DNA from: Psychromonas sp. L1A2
GTDB taxonomy: Bacteria > Pseudomonadota > Gammaproteobacteria > Enterobacterales > Psychromonadaceae
DNA length: 64,000 nt
Assembly: GCF_009828855.1 (NCBI RefSeq)
Contig: NZ_WUAG01000001.1
Span: 1,240,001 to 1,304,000, forward strand
Direction of reading: 5' to 3'
Shown here: positions 21,108 through 30,132 of the stretch, one piece after another
How positions within the stretch are numbered: position 1 is the first letter of the stretch
Layout: each line of letters starts with the position of its first letter
Position numbers and translations under genes: made by a program
The notes under the pieces: model-generated
What the model was told of the DNA's origin: nothing
What the model saw: only the letters and a program-made list of their open reading frames with translations
The model's database searches: none

Positions 21108-21248
21108 AGGCCTAATGCAATCCCTATTACTGTTAATGGGAAGCGCTTTAACTCAATCCGTGAAGCCGCGCTATTTCATAAAATACCAGAAGGGACAGTT
21201 CGTAAAAGATTAAAGCTAAAGTGGCCGATAGATAAGATTTTTCAGTAA
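21108..21248 (+). pseudogene. Detached C-terminal module of the GIY-YIG gene
   Basis: In-frame continuation after the TGA: ITVNGKRFNSIREAALFHKI is a NUMOD1-like DNA-binding helix module, followed by RLKLKWPIDKIF and TAA. It has no start codon or ribosome site of its own, so it is either lost coding capacity or reached only by readthrough. Confidence 0.65.
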
Positions 21249-21408
21249 AATTCGCCAATATAAAGCGAACACTGTGCCGATAATCATTACTTTCAATTTA
21301 CTAGTTAGGTTAATACTTTAACTTTATAAGGCTAAAAGAGGCATATAGAGCCTTAGAATATACATTCTTTTATTGCAGTAAAACGACTTGATTTAAATTT
21401 AATAATGG

Positions 21409-21438
21409 CAAAAGGCAAGATGCGACCCCATTGATATT
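21409..21438. repeat. Short direct repeat flanking umuDC, left copy
   Basis: CAAAAGGCAAGATGCGACCC and ten more bases match 25 of 30 positions with 23344-23373 downstream of umuC. A degenerate third version (CAAGGCAAGACCACAGACCC) is near 27965. Confidence 0.55.
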
Positions 21439-21538
21439 CACTCGAAGTAAATAGAATATACGATACTATAAAAAGAATTCACCTGCGTATAAATGAAATT
21501 CTAACTTGTACTTAACCTGATCTAACTTATACTATTAA

Positions 21539-21554
21539 CTGTTTTTATATACAG
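21539..21554 (+). promoter_or_regulatory. LexA (SOS) box of umuDC
   Basis: CTGTTTTTATATACAG fits the gammaproteobacterial LexA consensus CTGT-N8-ACAG exactly, with the AT-rich core. It ends 9 bp before the umuD ATG, where LexA would block transcription or initiation. Confidence 0.9.
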
Positions 21555-21563
21555 TGGTTATTT

Positions 21564-21974
21564 ATGAAGTTTATTCCAATTACTGCAAGCGCGGGTATTA
21601 CTGGTTTTGAAAGTCCAGCAAGCGATTACCTACAACTCCCGCTAAGCTTAGATGAATTATTAGTAGAGCATCCAAGTGCCACATTTATTGGCAAGGCAGA
21701 CGGCCATTCCATGAAAGGTGTTGGTATATTTAATGGTGATATTTTAATTGTAGATCGTTATGTTAACGCTAAAAATAATGATGTCATCGTTGCTAATTTT
21801 AACGGTGAATTTATTTGTAAAATATTAAATATTACCGAAAGGCTTTTATTATCTGCTAACCCTCAATACCCAGCGATGACTATTAGCGATAGTGATCAAT
21901 TTACTATTGAAGGCGTGGTTATTCGCTCGATTCGTTGTCATCGTGAAAGTCACCTACTTGAGGCAAGCCTCTGA
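21564..21974 (+). CDS. umuD: SOS mutagenesis protein UmuD
   Basis: UmuD is cleaved with RecA* help to UmuD', the accessory subunit of polymerase V. Peptidase S24 catalytic residues are seen as Ser49 in GHSM and Lys86 in CKIL. The likely self-cleavage bond is Ala10-Gly11 (SAGITGF), giving an N-terminal arm of about 10 residues against 24 in E. coli. 136 residues. A perfect LexA box precedes it and umuC overlaps its stop by one base, so both are SOS-induced together. Confidence 0.95.
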   Translation: MKFIPITASAGITGFESPASDYLQLPLSLDELLVEHPSATFIGKADGHSMKGVGIFNGDILIVDRYVNAKNNDVIVANFNGEFICKILNITERLLLSANPQYPAMTISDSDQFTIEGVVIRSIRCHRESHLLEASL

Positions 21975-23227
21975 TGTTTGCATTGGTTGATGCAAATTCC
22001 TTTTATTGCAGTGCAGAACAAGTCTTTAGACCTGAGTGGCGCGGTAAACCTATTATTGTACTCTCTAACAATGATGGTTGTATCGTAGCGGCCAACAAGC
22101 AAGCCATTGCATTAGGTGTTAAAAAATTCTATCCCTTTTTTAAAGTAAAAGATCTTTGTGAACGAACGGGCATTATTGTGTGCTCTTCAAACTATGAATT
22201 GTATGCCGATTTATCACATAAAATGATGCAAGTGATAGGGCGCTTTGCACCGTCTCAACATATCTATTCCATTGACGAATCCTTTCTGAGTTTTGCTGAC
22301 TGCGAACACGCAATACCCGATCTCGCCTTACACGCTCAAGCCATTCGCAAAGCCGTGTGGAAAGAAACGCGTTTACCTGTTTGTGTTGGTATTGGAGATA
22401 CGCTTACCTTAGCTAAAGTAGCGAATCATGTCGCTAAAAAGTGGAATGGTTTTAATGGTGTTTGCGTATTGGATGAAAAATTAAAAAAGGACGTTTTTAC
22501 ACAATTATCTCCTTCAGATGTATGGGGAATTGGTAGAAAAACCAATGAAAAATTAAAGCAAAATAAAATTGTTACCGTTGAACAATTAAGAAAATTAGAT
22601 ACTCGTTTTTTACCCAAAGGGTTTAATGTTGAATTGAGCCGCACTATTAACGAATTAAATGGTATCGCTTGTAAAACATGGGATGGTGTAAGGGCTGATA
22701 AGTTACAAATATTTTCAACAAGAAGTATGGGGAAACGGATAATCGATGCTCAAAATCTAAATCAAGCACTTGCTAAACATGCGGCTATTGCTGCGATAAA
22801 AGCAAGAGAACAAAAATCGCTTTGTGGCACTTTGATGTTGTTTGCCGCGAATAGTCCTTTCGATGAAACACCGTACAGTTATAAAGTGATCAAGCAATTT
22901 GCTGCACCAACAAACGATACTTCTCAAATCTTGAAAGTGATTAGTGAAAATATGCATCACTTATATAAATCAGATGTAGCCTATTACCGAGTGGGAGTAG
23001 GACTTTTAAATCTAAGTAGTGAAACACATCAACAAGGAGACTTGTTTAATCCATCTAAAGACAATATCAAGTTAATGGGGGCGATAGATTCCATTAACCA
23101 ACGCTATGGCAGCTGTAGTCTGTTTTTTGCCGCCCAAGGTGTCGATGAACCATGGTCAATGCGTAGAGAGCTGTTAACGCCTCAATATACTAGCAATTGG
23201 CGTCACCTCCCGAAGTTTACTTGTTAA
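21974..23227 (+). CDS. umuC: DNA polymerase V catalytic subunit UmuC
   Basis: Y-family translesion polymerase. 417 residues, close to E. coli UmuC (422). Catalytic acidic residues lie in FALVDANSFYCSAE and in YSIDESFLSF. The palm motif NNDGCIVAANKQAIALGV is typical of UmuC, and the C-terminal little-finger region ends normally. The ATG overlaps the umuD TGA (TGATG), a translational coupling. It is part of the rnpB island, so it may add to or replace a chromosomal copy. Confidence 0.96.
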   Translation: MFALVDANSFYCSAEQVFRPEWRGKPIIVLSNNDGCIVAANKQAIALGVKKFYPFFKVKDLCERTGIIVCSSNYELYADLSHKMMQVIGRFAPSQHIYSIDESFLSFADCEHAIPDLALHAQAIRKAVWKETRLPVCVGIGDTLTLAKVANHVAKKWNGFNGVCVLDEKLKKDVFTQLSPSDVWGIGRKTNEKLKQNKIVTVEQLRKLDTRFLPKGFNVELSRTINELNGIACKTWDGVRADKLQIFSTRSMGKRIIDAQNLNQALAKHAAIAAIKAREQKSLCGTLMLFAANSPFDETPYSYKVIKQFAAPTNDTSQILKVISENMHHLYKSDVAYYRVGVGLLNLSSETHQQGDLFNPSKDNIKLMGAIDSINQRYGSCSLFFAAQGVDEPWSMRRELLTPQYTSNWRHLPKFTC

Positions 23228-23343
23228 AGAAAGTGCTGATTTTATCGTTGTTTGGATAAGTATCTAAGTCGTAATGGGCACAAAGCGAGTTATAGAAGCG
23301 ACTCGAATTAGCTGTGGAAAAACACATATCAGCCTAATAAGAC

Positions 23344-23373
23344 CAAAAGGCAAGACACGACCCTATTAACATT
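23344..23373. repeat. Short direct repeat flanking umuDC, right copy
   Basis: CAAAAGGCAAGACACGACCC and ten more bases, in the same orientation as 21409-21438 (25 of 30 identical). Together they bracket the umuDC pair. Confidence 0.55.
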
Positions 23374-23381
23374 TTCTTAAT

Positions 23382-24638
23382 TTAAGTATTCTTCACAACC
23401 ACAAAATCATAGTCTGCATTATCATCTTTAATGAAACTAAGCCTTTGGACAGTAATATCACAAATATGCTTATAGCCCATCTTATGCGCTAAATGTTCAG
23501 GTGATATTAAATCATCACTTTCCATCAAAACTACCCTACGAGTACCTTTATCCGTTTTATTTAACTCTCTAGCCGCTTGAGCTGTTGTTCCAGAACCAGC
23601 AAAAAAATCAATTATTATATCGTCAGGTTGTGCCATTTGATCAATAATATCTTTTATGTATTCAAGTGGTTTTGGAGTATCAAAAATCTTATCTCCAAAT
23701 ATTTTTTTGATTTCGAGTGTCGCTCGTTCTGTGTAATATGAGCTTTTCTCCCATAAAGTCCTTATTTTTTTACGTTTGTCTTTTGATGAATAGTTCTTAA
23801 CGTAAATTGTTCCCTTAGGACTAGCGTATAGTTGCCATTCTCTTTTTTCAGCAGTTTCTTTACCCCAAAGCCAACGTCTATCGATCCCTTGTGAGTCAAC
23901 AGGAAAAATTTCTGTAAGCTCTGGCGCAGGATTTACAAACACTTTTCCATTGCTATTAACGTAAAGAGGATAATACATATTTGGTCGATCTGTTCTTAAA
24001 CTAGCTTGACCTTTTTTACGAAAAAGTCCGTCAACTCTGTAATAACCATATTCATCTTTTTTATCATAGCTATCCAGATCGTCAGGTGCTCCACGTAGGA
24101 TTGCTTTTTTAGTCTTCCCATACACCATTAGATATTCATGATTTGTTGCAATATTTTTCTTACTACCTTTTCCATTTTTAGAACGGCAAACAACAATATT
24201 TCCTAATAAATTTTCCTCACCAAATACATGATCCATCAAGATTTTTAAATATGGAAACTCATAGTCATCAATACTGATTGCGATAACACCTGTATCTTTA
24301 AGAAGCTCATGCGCTGTTACAAGTCGGGGAAGCATAAATGATAACCATTCAGAATGCTTTCCCCAAGCTCCCGTATTAGTGCCATTGCGAGAGTCATTGA
24401 AGATAAACTTGCTCCCACAATTGTACGGAGGATCGATATAACAAAAACCAATTGTTGATTTGTGGCTAGGAAACATTTTTAATAAATACTCTAAGTTATC
24501 ACCACATAACAAAGTACAATCTTGGTTAAATTTCGGTATTGTGGGAATTGGAGGTGTAAACATATCACCCTGGCTATGCTTTGAAAGCCCTAGTAACATT
24601 GATAGGCTATTGATTTTTTTATATATATCTTGATTCAT
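23382..24638 (-). CDS. DNA adenine methyltransferase of an R-M system
   Basis: Beta-class N6-adenine (or N4-cytosine) methyltransferase of 418 residues. Motif IV DPPYNCGSKF (Asp69-Tyr72) comes before the SAM-binding motif I FFAGSGTTAQA (about residues 343-353), the order that defines the beta class and resembles Type III Mod and related Type II enzymes. GGGAAG precedes the ATG. It is divergent from the neighbouring gene, the probable cognate restriction enzyme, with 69 bp between starts. The target sequence cannot be read from the DNA. Confidence 0.9.
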   Translation of the reverse strand: MNQDIYKKINSLSMLLGLSKHSQGDMFTPPIPTIPKFNQDCTLLCGDNLEYLLKMFPSHKSTIGFCYIDPPYNCGSKFIFNDSRNGTNTGAWGKHSEWLSFMLPRLVTAHELLKDTGVIAISIDDYEFPYLKILMDHVFGEENLLGNIVVCRSKNGKGSKKNIATNHEYLMVYGKTKKAILRGAPDDLDSYDKKDEYGYYRVDGLFRKKGQASLRTDRPNMYYPLYVNSNGKVFVNPAPELTEIFPVDSQGIDRRWLWGKETAEKREWQLYASPKGTIYVKNYSSKDKRKKIRTLWEKSSYYTERATLEIKKIFGDKIFDTPKPLEYIKDIIDQMAQPDDIIIDFFAGSGTTAQAARELNKTDKGTRRVVLMESDDLISPEHLAHKMGYKHICDITVQRLSFIKDDNADYDFVVVKNT

Positions 24639-24707
24639 TTTCTTCCCTTAATAATAGAAGAAAGTATACTCGTTTCTTCGCTAATTTATAGTGTAGAGGA
24701 AGTAAAA

Positions 24708-26318
24708 ATGAAGTTACCACAGGAAAATTTAACAGTAAAAGAGCAGCTTGCAGAATTTGACCAATGGCTAACACCAAAGCTCGAACGCATTAAAGATACT
24801 GATAAATTCAATAGTGAAGTAGAATTATTAAGTGAATGTATTAAAACTCTGTCCAAGGATCTGAATCAATTCATAGATATGGACCTTTGCTCTATCGATT
24901 CTTTGGTTGAGGTAATTTGCAAAGTAAGTTCTTCCTATACAAATGGTTCAAACTTTTTTGAAGATGAAGCTTCATTAACTAATTTCTATATTTCATTCTT
25001 CAATCTGCTTTTCTTAGCAACTGGTGCAACTGACAATAATTTAAAAAATCATTTTCTCATTAAGTTAAAAGAAGACGATATATCCTCAAAAATACCAAAA
25101 CGAGGAACTGGTAAGAAAAACATTAAATTCTCCTTAAGGGCATTACCAAGCACAACTACATCAGATTATATAGCTAAATTGTTAGCATCTTGTTATGTAG
25201 GGAGTATGTCAGAATACGATAATATCGTATCAACAGAACCTACTTTTTCATTAAATGAATATCTTAAAATATATCTAGCCGAGTACATATCACTAATTCT
25301 TGAAGATGAAGAGGAATTGCTACAACTGTGGGTAATTTGTAAATCATTTATCCACCTCAGCAAAGAATCAAAAGACATGGCAAGATTGCTAATAAATTCA
25401 TGTACTATTTTTAAAGTTAGAGGTTCAGTTTCTGCTTCTGGAGGTCATATTCCAGAGAACCTCCTTAGAGAAAAATTAGTAGAGATTGGTTTGATAGCTG
25501 ATAGAGACTTTAATACCTCTGATGCCATAGTAGGTGAAGAAATTATAGAAGAGTCAGGAAAGCGGAAGAAAAAAACTAGAGCCTATGATTTTATCTTACC
25601 TTATAAAATTGAGACTTGGGAACCAAAGCTATTTATCCAATCGCAATTTTATGCTGGTGATAGTGGAAGTCTATCTCATAAAGTTGTAGATCAAACATCT
25701 GCCTCTAGAGATTTTACAAAGTCTAAGTACCCTAGTGCTAGGTTTATAGAATATCTTGATGGCGCAGGATATTTCGCTTCTCTTCGAGGAGATCTTGAGC
25801 ATATGTTGACTATGGAAGACACTCACTCTTTCATTCAAGTAAAGTCTATTCTGATTCGTTTACGAAGAGAGTTTCAAAGTATATTATTCCTAACGCCAGT
25901 AGAATTTGAGCATGCAATCATTGAAACTACATCGGGAAACCGTAGAGAAGTTCTTAATATTTTGTTATCTCAAGGGTACTCCCTGGATGAAATTTCACGT
26001 GTTGAAAATGATTTAATTGAACGAAACTTTATTTCTATTGACGCTCAATCATATAAAATAAGCCCGTTAAGAATTGAGTATGCTAGAAAGCTTTTTTTAT
26101 TAGATATTGCAGGAATTGAGGGTTATGTAATTACAGCTCATGAACGAAAATCAGGTAAGTTTATATTATTACCAGGCTTTGGAGCTGGTTACGGTTTACT
26201 TGGATCTACACTAGCCACTCTCGCATGTGAGAAAGCCAAATTTATAACAATTACTCCAACGCAGTACGAAGAGGATTTAGAGTGGTTAATAGAAGAGAAA
26301 GTGATTTCTAGAAAATAG
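24708..26318 (+). CDS. Probable restriction endonuclease partner of the methyltransferase
   Basis: A 536-residue protein from the ATG at 24708, which follows GAGGAAG; a longer frame from 24630 would overlap the methyltransferase start and has no ribosome site. I do not recognise the family by name. The stretch YDFILPY followed by LFIQSQFYAGDSGSLSHK could be a variant PD-(D/E)XK core with Gln in place of Glu. The basis for the call is context: a large, non-helicase protein divergent from a solitary methyltransferase is usually the cognate nuclease. No ATPase or helicase motifs, so Type III is unlikely. Confidence 0.6.
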   Translation: MKLPQENLTVKEQLAEFDQWLTPKLERIKDTDKFNSEVELLSECIKTLSKDLNQFIDMDLCSIDSLVEVICKVSSSYTNGSNFFEDEASLTNFYISFFNLLFLATGATDNNLKNHFLIKLKEDDISSKIPKRGTGKKNIKFSLRALPSTTTSDYIAKLLASCYVGSMSEYDNIVSTEPTFSLNEYLKIYLAEYISLILEDEEELLQLWVICKSFIHLSKESKDMARLLINSCTIFKVRGSVSASGGHIPENLLREKLVEIGLIADRDFNTSDAIVGEEIIEESGKRKKKTRAYDFILPYKIETWEPKLFIQSQFYAGDSGSLSHKVVDQTSASRDFTKSKYPSARFIEYLDGAGYFASLRGDLEHMLTMEDTHSFIQVKSILIRLRREFQSILFLTPVEFEHAIIETTSGNRREVLNILLSQGYSLDEISRVENDLIERNFISIDAQSYKISPLRIEYARKLFLLDIAGIEGYVITAHERKSGKFILLPGFGAGYGLLGSTLATLACEKAKFITITPTQYEEDLEWLIEEKVISRK

Positions 26319-28453
26319 AATAAATATTATATCGGTATAGTTTTCCAGTTTATTTATCACTTCTTGGCTACACTATTCCCTTAGCACATACTTTCGCAAG
26401 GCATCCACTGGACTTAGTGTGGCTAGTTGTTAAATTACGTGTTGCAACAACAGTCTAATTTCCACATGAGCACTTACACAAATATTTTATATCATTACGT
26501 TTAACTGTCGCTTTGATGACATTTAGTATACTAAGGAAGGAAGAGGATCAGGTCTTTCATTTTGCGTTTTAATAATTAGCTTTTAAATCGCTATGGAGGC
26601 GTTGGCGACTTAGTCAGACTATAGAAAAAGCTATTAAATTTTTAATTTAATTACAGTCCAAATTTTAGCTTAATAATTACTATCATGGTTTGTATAAGAG
26701 CGGTTCAAATTGAACAAACTAAATGACAACACTATATAGACACTTATATTTCACCTAGGGTTTCCATATATAATATACTTCTATATGCGATTTTAAGACG
26801 TTCTGAGTATGTTAATACATTTATTGCTACAACTAAGAACTCTTATTATAGAACGATTCTGTTGCTCTATGCTCTACTTTGCCCCTCTCTATTCAATAAC
26901 AATGTTGGAAATGCAGAACTAGCAACATCAATCATTAAATACTCTAAAAAGGTCTGTCTTGTTTTACCGAAATTTTCCTACATACCACTACACCTCGTGT
27001 TTTATCTGGTCTCTTGAATTTATAACTGAGGTGGCAATGTATAAGGGTGCCAAAGATTGACAACTTATACTGCCTTGACTCCATAAACATATTCCGGATA
27101 TTCCTAGGACTCCGGATGTTACATAGATTTGAGCTTAGAAGTAATTCTCTATTTGATTCTTATGCGCTCGCCAAGATAAAACGGTTTAATGTAAAACCAC
27201 TCGTTTTTTCAGTTTTTTAAATATACAGCGCTTACCGACCTTAATTCACCGCACCGAATGCTATCTAATAGCGCACTTAATGCTATCTAATGTAGTTTTT
27301 TTTTAAAAAAAAGCCTGTTTAAAGGTAGCATTAAGGTAGCGTTTAGGTAGCATAGTTGGCAGTAATTAACCGACATGATGATTGAACTGGTATCTTCAAA
27401 GATCGTTATGGGTGTCATCTGGGATTTGTATTAATAAGGCACTCATCTGAGTGAAGTCATTAATACCATCGGAATTTTTAATTACTACAAATTTTTATAG
27501 ACACAAAGATTACTAATAAATAACACTTTCAAATGCGCGAAATAACGAGCATAGCTGCAACGTAAGAGCGTTTTTAATGATAAATTACATTATGCTAGCA
27601 AAAATCATAAAATCGTCACAGTGAGCTATTAAGGGCTTGGCTAGTAATTAAATAGTAACGTTCATACCATCAGAATATTTTAATGCGGTTTTTATTCATT
27701 CAGAACACTGGTCGCATAATTTACCTTAATTAAACCCGTATTTAGATACAGCGCTAATAAACAAAAAAGTTAGTCCACCCATTACTTCAAAGATATATCA
27801 TTAATTCAATATTAAGCATGAAATGTTTTTAAATTATCAGGTGCACAACCAGAGAGGCTTACGAATGCGGTGTAGAAGCTCCATAATCAGTCTGTGCTTC
27901 GTTTTCTTGTGTTAACCCAATCAATGCGAGCAAAGCCCGCTAGAGTTGCTAAAATACCACTTTACAAGGCAAGACCACAGACCCCATTTAACTACATAAT
28001 TACAGATGTCATTTTTGACATATCTATTAGCCACTTATGGATGACCCATGTTAATACAAAGTTTGAATATTCTAGTAGAACACACGCATGCAAAATATAT
28101 TTGAAATTTAATTGTTGGTATGATTTTTGCTATTAGTTATTTTAAGTCTTTTAAGTGTTATATATATATAGTAGAAACACAAAAAAGTGATGATATGCGG
28201 AAATTGAATATAAATAAAATCGTAAGTGATTGAAATTAAATGAATTATAACCCTTAGCTCACTCCGTTCGCTTAGAAACAGCGGCTTCGCCTTGTTTCTG
28301 CTTAAAAACTATTCCGCTTTCATAATAAAATAAGTAATTCATTTGGATTTTATTGAAGAGTAATAATCTTATCTTAACAATGAAAATTAATTCTTAAGCC
28401 GGTTCTATATCAAACCCACCTAAAGCTTGTTCGTTTAATAATTCGTTAAGAAT
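26319..28453. other. 2.1-kb gene-free region in the island
   Basis: No convincing gene on either strand; the one 80-codon frame (27894-28136) has no ribosome site or recognisable motif. It is AT-rich with many stops and is probably decayed or regulatory DNA. Structure seen: a phased GCTATCT/GGTAGC repeat cluster (27257-27351), a degenerate copy of the umuDC-flanking repeat near 27965, and a hairpin around 28273-28300 (AGAAACA...TGTTTCT). Confidence 0.6.
27257..27351. repeat. Helically phased inverted repeat cluster
   Basis: AATGCTATCTAAT occurs twice exactly (27257-27269, 27279-27291; 22-bp period). On the other side of a T/A tract, GGTAGC occurs three times at 27324, 27335 and 27346 (11-bp period) in the opposite orientation. 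The first right-hand copy is GGTAGCATTA, the inverse of the left motif with one change. Confidence 0.6.
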
Positions 28454-28912
28454 TTACTTACTTCTCATCATGCATGATTTTACATTATTCTGATGCCACT
28501 TTCGGTCGTTAAAGGTTCTAATTCCTTTTTCATTTAACTGATTAGCAATAAAATGATCTGAATGGCCATTTATTCGCATTTCGCTGATAAATATCACTAT
28601 TTTTTCTTTATTGTAAGGGAGTGTCTCTTTTTCCTTTAACGTTGGCTCTAAAATTCCATCTAAAATGTCATCTAAATCGTCTAGGTTTTCATTGGCTTTT
28701 GAAGTTGATTTAGCTTCGGAAATATCTTGGAATTGTTGTTCTGTTATATTAACTCTCATTCGCTTTAACTGTTCTATACAAGCCTTTTTAACCCAAGATG
28801 AAAACGTATCAAAAGGTTCTTTATTATTCTCTATTGCTTCAATTAAAACACGTTCAAAACGTATGTTTTTTGTTATCGATTTTTTGTTTTTGTTTGTATT
28901 TATAACAGACAT
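28454..28912 (-). CDS. Small putative DNA-binding protein
   Basis: A 152-residue protein of unknown function. The N-terminal part (KNIRFERVLIEAIENN, then FSSWVKKACIEQLKR) reads like a ribbon-helix-helix or similar short DNA-binding fold. An acidic linker follows. The C-terminus (ISEMRINGHSDHFIANQLNE, then GIRTFNDRKWHQNNV) matches the IAxxLNxxGIxTxxGxxW pattern used for DNA binding by the recombinase domain of large serine recombinases. Its start faces an array of 11-bp repeats at 28959-29035, which may be its operator. Reads as an autoregulated DNA-binding protein; this is inference. Confidence 0.6.
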   Translation of the reverse strand: MSVINTNKNKKSITKNIRFERVLIEAIENNKEPFDTFSSWVKKACIEQLKRMRVNITEQQFQDISEAKSTSKANENLDDLDDILDGILEPTLKEKETLPYNKEKIVIFISEMRINGHSDHFIANQLNEKGIRTFNDRKWHQNNVKSCMMRSK

Positions 28913-29484
28913 GAAAAATATCCTAGTTTAGTATTTATTAGTATGTAGTATAACAGAGTGTATACACACTGTATACGCACTGTATACGCACTGTATACGC
29001 ACTGTATACACTCTGTATACGCACTGTATACACACGTATAGACACTGCGTGTACAGTGTAAGTGCACTGTGTGCACAGTATTTACGGTGAGTAAAGTAAT
29101 GCAAAATAAAAATTCGCGTATTAATATCTAAAATATTTGGAAGTTAGAGAGATAAATTAGATTATTGATATTCATTGAGATTGTTATTATTTGGTCGAAA
29201 GGGGTAATTTTATGCAGATGAGGTATTCTATTTAGAAAAGCATGGTTTTATAAACCACTTACTTTACCTCTTTTTCATACATCAACCTTGTGCATATTTA
29301 GGATTAAAAAAATTTACTGACTCTCACTGAAAGCTACTTTAACTATTAAGTTATTATTAAGAAATAGTTTCTACATTATTTCATAAGTCATATACAAGTC
29401 CTTAACTCATACAATGGATAGCCTATCTAGTTGCCATATCCATATGAGTTAAATTTCTTTTTACAGTGGTTAATTCAGTAGTAA
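28913..29484. other. Intergenic region with 11-bp repeat array
   Basis: No gene. Holds the promoter region of the small DNA-binding protein gene and the 11-bp array (28959-29035) with degenerate flanks to about 29080. I see nothing else. Confidence 0.6.
28959..29035. repeat. Array of seven 11-bp TGTATACRCWC repeats
   Basis: Seven consecutive units start at 28959, 28970, 28981, 28992, 29003, 29014 and 29025. Each contains the palindrome GTATAC; the last three positions vary slightly. Degenerate continuation includes TGCGTGTACAG and the palindrome-rich GTGCACTGTGTGCACAG up to about 29080. The 11-bp period places each site on the same face of the helix. Confidence 0.85.
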
Positions 29485-30132
29485 TTACATTTGTATATTC
29501 GGGCACTGTAACTTGTTATTTTTCCTCCATCGATAATAGGTTGCTCTACCTACCCCATATGTTTTTAATGCATCGTTCAGCTTTTCAATTTCGGCCGATA
29601 CAGCTTTAAATACTTTCTCACATTTATTTGCTGTTTCCGGATCAGCTTTTCGTCCTTTAAATTTATCTCTATTTGCTTCGATACCTTCTTGTTGACGTCT
29701 ACGCCGATCTTCGTAATCTTTTGAAGCCGTGGCTGCCAATATCTCAATCAACATACTATTAACAGACTCAAGAATACGCTGTTGCATTTCATCTTGATTG
29801 AGATTGAGTACTTGAAAGCTTGTAGGTACATCACAAGCGACAATATTTAAACCTTTGCCATCGATAGCCTGTTTTAACTCTTTCCACTTAGATGATGTTA
29901 AACGAGTTAGCCTGTCAATCTGCTCAAGTAGAATAATGTCGTTTTGCTTTGAGTCATTTAAGAGTTTTGTTAGTTGTGGTCTGGCAACTTTACGGCCTGA
30001 GTAGTTTTCAACGTAATACACCGCATTATCTAGGTCTAATTTTTGCTTCTTAGCTTCCGCTATTATGTATTCTTTAGCTCGTTCGGCATCTTGGTCTGAA
30101 GTCGATGCTCGTAAATAGATTCTGATAGTCAT
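29485..30132 (-). CDS. Serine recombinase (resolvase family)
   Basis: A 215-residue small serine recombinase. The catalytic serine is Ser10 in IYLRASTSDQDAERAKE, with the resolvase core continuing through ILLEQIDRLTRL. The C-terminal helix-turn-helix is visible at the end (LKTYGVGRATYYRWRKNN). It probably acts in resolution or inversion within this or a former plasmid. The promoter side (30160-30258) contains repeats that may be its res/operator sites. A few hundred bp separate it from the 11-bp array. Confidence 0.92.
   Translation of the reverse strand: MTIRIYLRASTSDQDAERAKEYIIAEAKKQKLDLDNAVYYVENYSGRKVARPQLTKLLNDSKQNDIILLEQIDRLTRLTSSKWKELKQAIDGKGLNIVACDVPTSFQVLNLNQDEMQQRILESVNSMLIEILAATASKDYEDRRRRQQEGIEANRDKFKGRKADPETANKCEKVFKAVSAEIEKLNDALKTYGVGRATYYRWRKNNKLQCPNIQM

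Larger units (their letters stand above)
21249..21563. other. Intergenic region upstream of umuD
   Basis: No gene. Contains a short repeat (21404-21438) that recurs after umuC, and a LexA box at 21539-21554. Confidence 0.6.

Noticed and set aside
27894-28136. 80-codon frame in the gene-free part of the island
   Set aside because: No ribosome site, no recognisable motif, and it runs across a degenerate copy of the umuDC-flanking repeat.
28959-29035. 11-bp array as CRISPR
   Set aside because: Unit is too short and there are no unique spacers.
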